DNA from: Pseudomonas alcaliphila JAB1
GTDB taxonomy: Bacteria > Pseudomonadota > Gammaproteobacteria > Pseudomonadales > Pseudomonadaceae
Direction of reading: 5' to 3'
Length of the DNA stretch: 64,000 nt
NCBI RefSeq assembly: GCF_001941865.1
Contig: NZ_CP016162.1
Coordinates: 4,835,501 to 4,899,500, forward strand
The translations under genes and the position numbers were made by a program. Below are positions 46,992-54,772 of this stretch, one piece after another. The stretch's first letter is position 1; each line of letters begins with the position of its first letter. Below the pieces are notes generated by a model. It saw only the letters and a program-made list of their open reading frames with translations. It made no database searches and was not told the DNA's origin.

Positions 46992-48374
46992 ATGAGCGCA
47001 CCGCTGAAACTCGCCCTGGTCGGCCATACCAATGTCGGCAAGACCTCACTGCTGCGTACCCTGACCCGCGACGTGGAGTTCGGCGAAGTCTCGCCGCGCG
47101 CCAGCACCACGCGCCATGTCGAGGGTGCGCGCCTGTCGGTGGATGGTCAGGCGTTGCTGGAGCTGTACGACACCCCCGGCCTGGAGGACGCCATTGCCCT
47201 GCTCGACTACCTGGAGCGCCTCGACCGTCCCGGTGAACGCCTGGACGGCCCGGCCCGTCTGGCGCGTTTTCTAGAAGGCAGCGAAGCGCGCCAGCGTTAC
47301 GAACAGGAGGCCAAGGTATTGCGTCAGCTCATGGCCTCCAACGCCGGCCTGTATGTGATCGACGTGCGCGAACCGGTGCTGGCCAAGTACCGCGACGAAC
47401 TGGCGGTGCTGACCATGTGTGGCCGACCGCTGCTGCCGGTGCTCAATTTCGTCGCCAGCGCCAGCCATCGCGAAGGTGAATGGCGCGAAGCCCTGGCTCG
47501 CCTCGGCCTGCATGCCCTGGTGGCCTTCGACAGCGTGGCGCCACCGGAAGATGGCGAACGACGCCTGTACGAAAGCCTGGCCCTGCTGCTGGAGCGTTCG
47601 CGTTCCCAGTTGCAACGCCTGATCGAGGATCACGAAGCGCAGCGCCAGGCCCGTCGTCAGGCCGGCAACCGACTGATCGCCGAACTGCTGATCGACTGCG
47701 CCGCCTGCCGCCGCAGCGTCGCCGCCCAACCGGTGCTGGAACAGGGCGCCATTTCTGAGCTGCGCGATGCGATTCGCCAACGCGAGCAGCGCTGCGTCGA
47801 GGCCCTATTGCGCCTGTATGCCTTCCGCAGCAGCGATGCCAAGGCGGCCGATCTACCCTTGCTCGACGGCCGCTGGGGCGACGACCTGTTCAACCCGGAA
47901 ACGCTGAAGCAGCTCGGCATCAAGGTCGGTGGCGGCATGGCGGCCGGCGCCGCCACGGGCGTCGGCGTCGACCTGCTGGTCGGAGGCATAACCCTGGGCG
48001 CTGCCGCAGCGCTGGGTGCGGTGATCGGCGGCAGTGCACAGACCCTGCGCAACTACGGGGAACGACTGAAGGGAAAACTCAAGGGCCAGCGCGAGCTGAC
48101 CGTCGACGATGCTGTACTGCGCCTGCTCGCCCTGCGTCAGCAGCAACTGCTGGCTGCACTGAACGTACGTGGACACGCCGCGATGGACGCCATCACCCTC
48201 AACGCCCCGCGAGAAACCCTGTGGCGCCAGGGCAAGCTACCGGCGCCACTTAACGTGGCACGGGCGCATCCCGAATGGTCATCACTCAACCCCGGCGCGC
48301 GCCTGGAAGAGGCCGAGCGCGCTGAACAGGTAGAGCGTTTGTGCAGTGAAATCGCCATGCAAGCGGTGGGCTGA
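46992..48374 (+). CDS. DUF3482-containing GTPase
   Basis: A 460-residue Era/TrmE-like GTPase from ATG 46992; the frame is open to 46902 only because it crosses a REP. G1 is GHTNVGKTSLL and G3 is DTPGLEDA; the G4 region is unusual (LPVLNFVAS). The second half is DUF3482, with a hydrophobic Gly/Ala-rich segment GGGMAAGAATGVGVDLLVGGITLGAAAALGAVIGG that could insert in the membrane. The stop codon lies inside a REP arm (48365-48386), so the last residues may have been changed by REP insertion. Confidence 0.88.
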   Translation: MSAPLKLALVGHTNVGKTSLLRTLTRDVEFGEVSPRASTTRHVEGARLSVDGQALLELYDTPGLEDAIALLDYLERLDRPGERLDGPARLARFLEGSEARQRYEQEAKVLRQLMASNAGLYVIDVREPVLAKYRDELAVLTMCGRPLLPVLNFVASASHREGEWREALARLGLHALVAFDSVAPPEDGERRLYESLALLLERSRSQLQRLIEDHEAQRQARRQAGNRLIAELLIDCAACRRSVAAQPVLEQGAISELRDAIRQREQRCVEALLRLYAFRSSDAKAADLPLLDGRWGDDLFNPETLKQLGIKVGGGMAAGAATGVGVDLLVGGITLGAAAALGAVIGGSAQTLRNYGERLKGKLKGQRELTVDDAVLRLLALRQQQLLAALNVRGHAAMDAITLNAPRETLWRQGKLPAPLNVARAHPEWSSLNPGARLEEAERAEQVERLCSEIAMQAVG

Positions 48375-48426
48375 AGCCCACCCTACAGCCAGTACCGAAA
48401 CCTCGTAGGGTGGGCTTCAGCCCACC
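48365..48426. repeat. REP pair, GTAGGGTGGGC class (left of transposase)
   Basis: Exact 22-bp arms 48365-48386 and 48405-48426 (beginning GTAGGGTGGGCTTCAGCCCA). It contains the DUF3482 stop codon and lies 46 bp beyond the stop of the transposase gene. Confidence 0.93.
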
Positions 48427-48471
48427 AACGCCAACCCCTCCATCAACTGCCCTTGATCGAACCCGCCACAA

Positions 48472-48999
48472 CTACTCCCCAAACTCTCCCTCGCCATCAT
48501 CCCGCCCACCCCAATCTGCCGACAGGAGCCCACGCGCGACATATCGATGGAAGCTCGAATAAGGCCAGCCACCAACCTGACTCACCAGGCCATGCTTCAC
48601 CGGGTTGAAATGGATGTAATCGACATGCCTTGCGAGATCCTCCTCATCTCGAATGCGGTGCTCCCAGAAGCGTCTCTGCCAGACTCCCTTCTCACGCTTT
48701 CTGGATTTGCTGGCGCTGACGGTAGCCATGGCGGGTAACGCGCGCGAGAACTGGCTTTTGATCAATGCCCAACGCTGGGAATAATCGCGGTCATCCTCAG
48801 GTAGCTCCCATATGGCATGTAGATGGTCGGGCAGGATGCAGATGGCGACAGTCTTGAAAGGCATGCGCTTGGTGGCCTCGACGTAAACCTGGCGCAGCAA
48901 CGCGATTTCATCCACCAGTAAGCGGGAACGACGATCAGCGAGGGTGACCGTGAAGAAGTAGGTTGCACCGGCAATCCGTTCGCGGCGGTAGTGGGGCAT
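48472..48999 (-). CDS. REP-associated tyrosine transposase (RAYT)
   Basis: A 175-residue single-copy-type transposase of the IS200/IS605-like Y1 group. It has MPHYRRERIAGATYFFTVTL, the HUH motif LPDHLHAIWELP near residue 60, and the catalytic Tyr in HVDYIHFNPVKHGLV near residue 135. Such RAYTs are believed to mobilise REP sequences rather than themselves. Matching GTAGGGTGGGC-class repeats lie on both sides (48365-48426 and 49060-49176), as expected for a RAYT and its own REPs. The frame is intact. Confidence 0.93.
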   Translation of the reverse strand: MPHYRRERIAGATYFFTVTLADRRSRLLVDEIALLRQVYVEATKRMPFKTVAICILPDHLHAIWELPEDDRDYSQRWALIKSQFSRALPAMATVSASKSRKREKGVWQRRFWEHRIRDEEDLARHVDYIHFNPVKHGLVSQVGGWPYSSFHRYVARGLLSADWGGRDDGEGEFGE

Positions 49000-49059
49000 G
49001 GGCAGTCCTTTGCCTGTTGGGTGTCGGTGAAGGGGCCGGCGGCAACGGATTGGTGAATC

Positions 49060-49176
49060 GGTGGGCTGAAGCCCACCCTACAAGAAACGCCACCCGGCCC
49101 ACCCTACATCCTAGTAGAGCTTCGTGACGCTGCCAGACCGTAGGGTGGGCCGGGCGGCGCTCCGCTTTAGCCCACC
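49060..49176. repeat. REP cluster, GTAGGGTGGGC class (right of transposase)
   Basis: Three related pieces: 49060-49081 (GGTGGGCTGAAGCCCACCC...), 49091-49107 (CACCCGGCCCACCCTAC) and 49140-49176 (GTAGGGTGGGCCGGGCGGCG...), the last with the same type of insertion as the copy at 42029-42063. It lies between the RAYT gene and thyA. Confidence 0.88.
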
Positions 49177-49196
49177 AGAGCCCACCCACTTCCATC

Positions 49197-49480
49197 TCAG
49201 ACGGCCACCGGCGCCTTGATATGCGGGTGCGCCTCGTAGCCGACCAGTTCGAAGTCCTCGAATTTAAAGGCCAGCAGATCCTTCACCTCGGGGTTGAGCT
49301 TCATGGTCGGCAGCGGTAGCGGCTGGCGGGTCAGTTGCAGGTCGGTTTGTTCGATATGGTTGGCGTACAGGTGGCAGTCGCCGCCGGTCCAGATGAACTC
49401 ACCCGGCTGCAGGTTACACACCTGCGCCACCATCAGCGTCAGCAGCGCGTAGCTGGCGATGTTGAAAGGCACGCCGAACG
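49197..49480 (-). pseudogene. thyA: thyA 3' fragment (thymidylate synthase, truncated)
   Basis: Only the last 94 or so residues of thymidylate synthase remain, from [37 protein letters not shown] to the normal C-terminus [10 protein letters not shown]. They include the conserved GGDCHLY segment. The catalytic Cys region and the first two-thirds are absent. Upstream of about 49480 the sequence changes to unrelated island DNA (the open frame runs to 49568, reading [24 protein letters not shown]). The fragment cannot be active. It marks the left boundary of the accessory island; the 5' part is not found in the remaining 14.5 kb. Confidence 0.85.
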
Positions 49481-49757
49481 GATTTACCACCCCACCCAGC
49501 TGCACATTACGTGAAGATCGAATGCCTTCACGGAAAGAATCTATGTGTGCATTATGGAACATGCACATACACTATGCAAGATCTTTTTTCAATATTTTGC
49601 TCACCGACCCGCCCATCAGCCCCAAATCCCCAGCTATCAACCGCCAAGCACATCCCTTCAGGTTTACCAGCCAATTGTTAGCTGCTGACTACGGCCCCGA
49701 TACCACCTGCTCCCTCAACCGCGACAGCGCCAAGACAAACCAGATCCGAAGACGACA

Positions 49758-50219
49758 TTACTCTGCACCTTTAGGCCAGTGCCGCTGGACTGTCCTAAGT
49801 GTCACCCCTAGCCGGCGAGCAACCTCCTCCTTGTGCAGCCCCTCACGCTGCATCCGCATCACAGTGGCACGAGTGCTGTCCTTTTTCTGCCTCGTTATAG
49901 CGCGCACAACGTCATCCTGTGCAACCCCATCAAGGCGACCTGTACCCAACAGCCTTCCAAGCCTTGCAGCACTTACAGCGATCTGTTCATCAACGCTCAG
50001 ACCAGAACGGCGCGCCTCGACAATTAAAAACACGTCGCTTGGAGCAACGCCTAGCACTTCACAGAGGCCAACCAAGGACTCGATCTTTATGACTGCCAGG
50101 CCGTTTTCAACCTGACTCAGGTTCGCAACGCTCAGCGCCTCATTGCAATCCGTGAGCGTAAGACCGGCCTGCAACCTAACGTCACGCAGCACCTGCCCCA
50201 ACACCGCTTCGTACCGCAT
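49758..50219 (-). CDS. XRE-family regulator with second C-terminal HTH
   Basis: A 153-residue DNA-binding protein from ATG 50219. The N-terminal Cro/C1-type domain is LGQVLRDVRLQAGLTLTDCNEALSVANLSQVENGLAVIKIESLVGLCEVLGV. The C-terminus carries another helix-turn-helix, VMRMQREGLHKEEVARRLGVTLRTVQRHWPKG, of the resolvase/Fis-like kind. It is divergent from three small genes, across a gap with a large nested dyad that is probably its operator. The upstream frame to 50267 runs through that dyad and is rejected. Its regulatory target is inferred to be the divergent genes and itself. Confidence 0.82.
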   Translation of the reverse strand: MRYEAVLGQVLRDVRLQAGLTLTDCNEALSVANLSQVENGLAVIKIESLVGLCEVLGVAPSDVFLIVEARRSGLSVDEQIAVSAARLGRLLGTGRLDGVAQDDVVRAITRQKKDSTRATVMRMQREGLHKEEVARRLGVTLRTVQRHWPKGAE

Positions 50220-50260
50220 TTTGTTTGAGCCCAAAAATTGAGCATCAGACCAGCTTTGAC

Positions 50261-50299
50261 GCGACACCTCTTTATCGCCTACGATAAATTAAATGTCGC
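50261..50299. promoter_or_regulatory. Nested dyad operator upstream of the XRE gene
   Basis: Two concentric inverted repeats: outer GCGACA (50261-50266)/TGTCGC (50294-50299) and inner TTTATCG (50271-50277)/CGATAAA (50282-50288) with a CCTA centre. A plus-strand promoter, TTGACG (50256-50261) and TACGAT (50280-50285), 18-bp spacing, overlaps it. Confidence 0.7.
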
Positions 50300-50487
50300 A
50301 TGAGCATATCAGCAAATCCCGTCAATAAATTCCATTTGAAATCATCGCCGCATAGGAGCAGGCGTGATGGCATCAAGCGAAAGCCCTGGCCTACAGGGCC
50401 TTAAACCTCAGCTCCAAGCGCAAATGATTCCGATCTGCCTACCTGGCGAAATAGCAACTGAAGAGATATTTGAAGCGGAGAAACACG

Positions 50488-50934
50488 ATGGCTGCCCAGG
50501 CAGGACATATAGACTTTGAATTCAAGTCCGAAAGCGCGGGCCTCTGGTGCCTTAACAAAAAAGGTAGCGAGCGCTGGATGAGTATCACTCTTGCGAGCAA
50601 GGAAACTGATGGCGTTGTAAATACCATCGCTACTAATGACCCCGAGATCATCAAACGAACGCTAGAAGAACCAGGTGAAGGACTGTACATCCGAAGCTTT
50701 CAAGCGGTCGTGAGCTGCGACTTTCCCGACAATAAAGGTATTGCCGTAGCGGATGTCCTAAAGCTCATCGAGGAGCGAACCAAGCGCGGCGAGCTATTTC
50801 ACCTCGTCCACACAAGGTTTGGTTGCTATCAATTTGGTGGCCCCTCCAAGCTCATGGCCAGCCAGGTACAAATGGGTTCAGATGTGGTGCTCTACGCCGC
50901 TGAATCTCCATCGCGTCGCTATTACGGAGGCTAA
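50488..50934 (+). CDS. Small protein of unknown function
   Basis: A 148-residue protein from ATG 50488 (GGAG 8 bases upstream; a TTG at 50470 is in frame). It is soluble, with mixed alpha/beta composition and no motif I recognise: HIDFEFKSESAGLWCLNKKGSERWMSITLASKETDGVVNTI, later GLYIRSFQAVVSCDF. It is followed 3 bp later by the DUF6957-like gene, so both are cotranscribed. Codon use is less GC-rich than the core genes, which supports horizontal transfer. Confidence 0.65.
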   Translation: MAAQAGHIDFEFKSESAGLWCLNKKGSERWMSITLASKETDGVVNTIATNDPEIIKRTLEEPGEGLYIRSFQAVVSCDFPDNKGIAVADVLKLIEERTKRGELFHLVHTRFGCYQFGGPSKLMASQVQMGSDVVLYAAESPSRRYYGG

Positions 50935-50937
50935 TCG

Positions 50938-51336
50938 ATGGAAAAGTTAAACGAAATAACCGCTCTGCTCTTTAGTGCTGGACTGCCGATGTCAGGAGCC
51001 AAGGTCAGCCAGGATGAAGCTGTAAAAATCGTCCGTGAACGCTACCCATATGCTGAATACTGCATCGTGTCGAACTGGCGGTGGATTGATTTAGAAGTCA
51101 CCCCAGTCCAGCTCTCTGAGCTAACCAGAACAAATCGAAAGCCCGCAGTTATCTACGCAGATACCGTGATCTACGATAGCAGTCGTCGATGGGATGTCGG
51201 TGACTTCGTGCGCACAAGCTTCCTCCATAAATTCGAAGATGGCTTCATATTTAAGACGCTAAATTCGACTTACATACTCATTGGTAGTGGCGTGAGAAAA
51301 AGAGCGACCCTAGAAGCTATTGGGCGTATTTTTTGA
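50938..51336 (+). CDS. DUF6957-like protein
   Basis: A 132-residue protein with features I associate with the DUF6957 family common on Pseudomonas islands: AVIYADTVIYDSSRRWDVGDFVRTSFLHKFEDGFIFKTLNSTYILIGSGVRKRATLEAIGRIF. No function is established. It begins 3 bp after the previous gene and its stop overlaps the ATG of the next (TGATG), so the three form one operon. Confidence 0.7.
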   Translation: MEKLNEITALLFSAGLPMSGAKVSQDEAVKIVRERYPYAEYCIVSNWRWIDLEVTPVQLSELTRTNRKPAVIYADTVIYDSSRRWDVGDFVRTSFLHKFEDGFIFKTLNSTYILIGSGVRKRATLEAIGRIF

Positions 51337-51692
51337 TGCCAATCACCGAATTATCGCAACGAACAAAGATACGCCTGATAAAAGCGCAGAGCACCCAATT
51401 TTCATGGCCTGTAACCGGATACCTAATAGACACATACATCTGCACCAGATCTGGCATAGGTTGCGTTTTTAGCCACCAAGGCTCACGAAAGCGCTTCAGG
51501 GAGGGAGCTACAATTCGAACATCAGATGTAATACATCTTTACTGCGAAGGGGGCTTCTGGGTACTACACACCACAAGCGGCAGCTTCTACGTTATCGTGA
51601 CGTTTGAGCGCACATATGGCTGGTATTCGCTGATGCAGTTCAACTCTTCTGGGCAAGCCAAACTACGCTTACCCCTACGTCTACTGCACTAA
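51336..51692 (+). CDS. Small protein of unknown function
   Basis: A 118-residue protein from ATG 51336, overlapping the preceding stop codon by one base. It is basic, with several aromatic residues (TGYLIDTYICTRSGIGCVFSHQGSRKRF, GGFWVLHTTSGSFYVIVTFERTYGWYS), predicted to be mostly beta. No family is recognised. It is the last gene of the XRE-divergent trio; its stop is 39 bp before the convergent stop of the Abi_C gene. Confidence 0.6.
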   Translation: MPITELSQRTKIRLIKAQSTQFSWPVTGYLIDTYICTRSGIGCVFSHQGSRKRFREGATIRTSDVIHLYCEGGFWVLHTTSGSFYVIVTFERTYGWYSLMQFNSSGQAKLRLPLRLLH

Positions 51693-51730
51693 TCCCTCTT
51701 CCTGACCAACCTTCGGCCTATGAACAAGGA

Positions 51731-52438
51731 TCACGCACCAGCTTCGAATTCTTCCATAAGGTACAAAGCCACTGCGCCGGCCAGGTTTACGCACAATCCA
51801 GCTTCATATTTTGTCGGAGGTATGGCGTCCGCTGCTGCTCCATGTGCATCACCCTGCTTGTTTCTCATATCACCTATGCCCCAGATGATCGAGCTCAAAC
51901 CCTCGATAGTTTTTTCAATGGGCTTCCCTTTTACCTCTAACCCAAGAGCATCAATGGCCTTGCTGAAGAGCTCTTTATTACTATCAGTCGGCCTCCCGCC
52001 GCGCTGCTCAATGATCCACTTCAGCGTCGATTCAAGCAGGGCTCTTGCAGCAGTAATAGCGCCGCTGGGGTCTGTAATTCGTCGATGGAGAGCTTTGCCC
52101 CACTTCTCTCGAATGCTATGACTCGGGATTCTCCCAAATAGCTCAGCCAAAGACTCATCCACTGGCGTTGGCTGACCTGAGAACTGCTGTAAAATTTGCT
52201 CGCCCTTGTAGGTGAGCCCTCCTCTCACAAGTATGACGGCATAATACCCATTACCAGAATAGTGCTCCTTTCTGGGTATCATCTGTTCTATGTAGCCTAG
52301 ACTGTGGGCATGAACTATTGTCTTGGCAAGACTCTGGAAGTTTTTAATATCATCGGATGAGGAACTATCTGGCTCGAAGGACTTCACTCCCGAATGAATC
52401 TTGCGGAGCACCTCATGCAGCAATACATCCATAGCCAT
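51731..52438 (-). CDS. Abi_C-domain abortive-infection family protein
   Basis: A 235-residue protein. The N-terminal half resembles a winged-helix fold (HSLGYIEQM...YYAVILVRGGLTYKGEQIL). The C-terminal half carries the Abi_C pattern: AARALLESTLKWIIEQRG near 131-147, helical spacer, then IIWGIGDMRNKQGDAHGAA with the RN...G.AHG motif at 182-190, typical of abortive-infection proteins. It is the third gene of the CD-NTase-SLATT operon (87-bp gap, same strand). Its role could be an extra effector or regulator; a biochemical activity has not been assigned to the domain with confidence. Confidence 0.8.
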   Translation of the reverse strand: MAMDVLLHEVLRKIHSGVKSFEPDSSSSDDIKNFQSLAKTIVHAHSLGYIEQMIPRKEHYSGNGYYAVILVRGGLTYKGEQILQQFSGQPTPVDESLAELFGRIPSHSIREKWGKALHRRITDPSGAITAARALLESTLKWIIEQRGGRPTDSNKELFSKAIDALGLEVKGKPIEKTIEGLSSIIWGIGDMRNKQGDAHGAAADAIPPTKYEAGLCVNLAGAVALYLMEEFEAGA

Positions 52439-52525
52439 TTCGCCTACTCCTGCTGTGCCACCAACTAAAATTCACTCACCGGAACGACAAACAGCAGCCA
52501 GAGGAATCCGAATCCTGCTCGACGG

Positions 52526-53137
52526 TCAAACTATCCCGAGGCAAGCCTTAATGGTATCGATGCGCGAAATAAAAGACGCACCGGCAAATATCAGCAATGC
52601 CGCCAGAGCCAGCCATGCAGTCAACGGAACCTTATCCCTGACCAACGAAAAATGCTTCTGCTCATTAACCCAATCAATCTGGTATTGCCAAAAGAACTTG
52701 TAATGCGCATACCAGTCGCTGAAAAGAATTTGCTTACTAATAGACGCATTATAGTAGCGCGACTCTAAGCCAGAAAGCTCACCCTGGTATGCAGTAAAGT
52801 CCGCATCAGCCGGAAGTGACTGCACCTTCCGATAGAGGCCTCTCAGGCCGTTATATATCTGTGTGAGTTCTACGGCAGACTTTTCATATTCGGACTTTTT
52901 GGAGTCATATACAGAGATATAGATGCCAATAATCCCAATCACAGCCATAGTTGCGGATATATTTTTCGCAGAAAGCGAGTCATATACCAAGGCAAAAATA
53001 CCTACGGCTGTTCCCAAGAAGCCAATGAAGCCCGGTATTTTCTCCACGATGTCATAGGTGGCCCAGTGCTTTCGACCACCAAAGCCCACGTTGTAGCCTG
53101 TCTCAGCAATGTTCTTGAGTAGTGCGACCTGGCTCAT
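52526..53137 (-). CDS. SLATT-domain 2TM effector
   Basis: A 203-residue membrane protein. Two adjacent transmembrane helices (about 34-53, PGFIGFLGTAVGIFALVYD, and 58-76, ATMAVIGIIGIYISVYD) are followed by a long helical cytoplasmic region (KSEYEKSAVELTQIYNGLRGLYRKV...HYKFFWQYQIDWVNEQKHF), then a third hydrophobic segment near 176-195. This is the SLATT arrangement, the pore-forming effector predicted to be gated by a cyclic nucleotide. The start overlaps the CD-NTase stop by 4 bp, so synthesis of signal and effector is coupled. Confidence 0.87.
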   Translation of the reverse strand: MSQVALLKNIAETGYNVGFGGRKHWATYDIVEKIPGFIGFLGTAVGIFALVYDSLSAKNISATMAVIGIIGIYISVYDSKKSEYEKSAVELTQIYNGLRGLYRKVQSLPADADFTAYQGELSGLESRYYNASISKQILFSDWYAHYKFFWQYQIDWVNEQKHFSLVRDKVPLTAWLALAALLIFAGASFISRIDTIKACLGIV

Positions 53138-54438
53138 GTGTTCTCACTAATCGGCACTGGAATTGGGCTGCGGGCTACAACCACCCCATCCTTGATGATA
53201 TAGCACTCGACCATGTGCTCACCTTTGAAGTTCGTGGCCTCTTGGATGGACTCATACCCTGAATCGCTCACAATGTTGCCGCGAATACAGTCGCGCCTTT
53301 CAGCCTCATCCCCGGTATTCAGCACTTTCCACTTCATACTGTAGGGTCTAGGAACACCGTTATGGGTAACCCTGAATTTGAGGGTTTTGCGTGCACGTAA
53401 CGGTAGGCCAAGCTGAATCAGCTCACTGAGCAGACGCTCCCTGAAGCCGTCCTGCTCAACATCGCAATCGACCGACAGAGGGAAGCGAATATCAACAGGA
53501 TACAGATCCTCGATGAACTGCTCTGTATTCCTGAAGCTGTAGGCAGAACCCAAAGACTCCATGGCGCTGCGCGTGGTTGTACGGGTTGAAGGAAAGCTGC
53601 GCCCAAAAATCTTCTTCCAGCGGTCGCCCTCATACTCCTCTCCCTGCGCCTCGATGGCTTTAACGCAGAGTTCATAGGCACGCTTGGCAGGCTTTTGGAA
53701 TTTCTGTTTGACCTTCACATGCTGACGGCTACCTAGGGCTGCGTACCGGTCTTGCTGGGGAAGGTTCTTGGCGTACTCGAAGAAATCCCTAACCATGCAG
53801 TCGTATGAGCCGAAGCTTGCATTGGCATAAGCATCAGTCGACGTGAGGAAATTATGCGCCAGGGTATCGATCAGCAGACCGCCGATACCAATGCCATGCT
53901 TGTTCTTCCATGCACGAAGCATTTTGCACAGTCTCCGCAGGTTCCCATTTTGGTCATCATCAACCGTCTTGGTAGCTTCGATTTCATCCTTGGGCTTGGT
54001 GATTTTCCAAGCGCCACCCTTATAGGTGTCGGGGTATACGAAGCTGCCGTCGCCCTGCCTGAAGACCGGCTGAACCTCGACGTTGAAATTCTGAAACGTG
54101 ACACATACCACCAGGCGATCCACGGTGATCTTGGTGGCGGGATAGCGCTTTAGAATTGCATCGCGGGCGTCTGACAACAGCGCTGACTGCCCCCCATCCT
54201 TGTTGTAGGTCTCCCACGCGCTGCCGGGCATGATGTAGAGCATGTCCAGGTCTGAAACGCCTTCGATAGCTGTCCAGCGCCCATAAGAGCCAACCTGAAG
54301 GTTGTTGCTTGTTGAATCAAAATCTCGGAAATACTTATTCAGTGACCGGGTTATCTCTGTATATCGGTCTTCAATGGTTGCGTGGTTAGTGATGCGCAGA
54401 TTGCCCAAGAACTCTCTGAAAATCGTTGAAGTCGACAT
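53134..54438 (-). CDS. CD-NTase (cGAS/DncV-like nucleotidyltransferase)
   Basis: A 434-residue SMODS-type nucleotidyltransferase. The catalytic signature GSYGRWTAIEGVSDLDMLY has G50-S51 and the metal-binding D63-x-D65, with the third acidic residue E121 in FNVEVQPVF. A helical OAS-like middle domain follows (RRLCKMLRAWKNKHGIGIGGLLIDTLAHNFL). About 120 C-terminal residues form a small extra domain (LRARKTLKFRVTHNGVPRPYSMKWKVLNTG...GEHMVECYIIKDGVVVARSPIPVPISENT), resembling the nucleotide-sensor or AGS-C-type beta domain. Infection is presumed to trigger synthesis of a cyclic oligonucleotide that opens the SLATT effector. No Cap2/Cap3 genes are present, so it would be type I CBASS. Confidence 0.88.
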   Translation of the reverse strand: MSTSTIFREFLGNLRITNHATIEDRYTEITRSLNKYFRDFDSTSNNLQVGSYGRWTAIEGVSDLDMLYIMPGSAWETYNKDGGQSALLSDARDAILKRYPATKITVDRLVVCVTFQNFNVEVQPVFRQGDGSFVYPDTYKGGAWKITKPKDEIEATKTVDDDQNGNLRRLCKMLRAWKNKHGIGIGGLLIDTLAHNFLTSTDAYANASFGSYDCMVRDFFEYAKNLPQQDRYAALGSRQHVKVKQKFQKPAKRAYELCVKAIEAQGEEYEGDRWKKIFGRSFPSTRTTTRSAMESLGSAYSFRNTEQFIEDLYPVDIRFPLSVDCDVEQDGFRERLLSELIQLGLPLRARKTLKFRVTHNGVPRPYSMKWKVLNTGDEAERRDCIRGNIVSDSGYESIQEATNFKGEHMVECYIIKDGVVVARSPIPVPISENT

Positions 54439-54772
54439 CGTGATCCCTTACACGTGATATTCCCAAGCAGCCTGCCTCAGAGCTTTCCGCATGGTAGCCG
54501 AAGGCGATTGCGGGTATCTATCGCTGCGGCAAACACCGCTAAGTCGGCCAGGCTAACCCAGCACTAGATGTAGCTTTGGCATAGCGCAGCGCTCGGTAGA
54601 TACGGAAGGTCAAACAGGTATAGGGATTGGCGAATTGTGCGCAGCTTCAGATATTCGCTTTTAGCCGCTGGGTGACGCTGGAGGTGTGCTGCTTCTGGCT
54701 AACAGCGGACATCCGCAACAAGACGTTGTTCTGCGTCCGCAATCGATGTCACGCGACCAACCCGGAGCGGGT
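54439..54772. other. Intergenic region between CD-NTase and arsenic transporter genes
   Basis: A 334-bp gap upstream of the defence operon and downstream of the transporter gene. It probably contains the operon promoter. I see no convincing gene, REP hairpin or terminal inverted repeat. GC content rises from left to right across it, so a junction between two modules may lie here. Confidence 0.5.

Noticed and set aside
49569..49757. Search for an integrase, att site or tRNA at the island edge
   Set aside because: The 189-bp AT-richer stretch between thyA and the XRE gene shows none of these, and no recombinase gene lies in the window.
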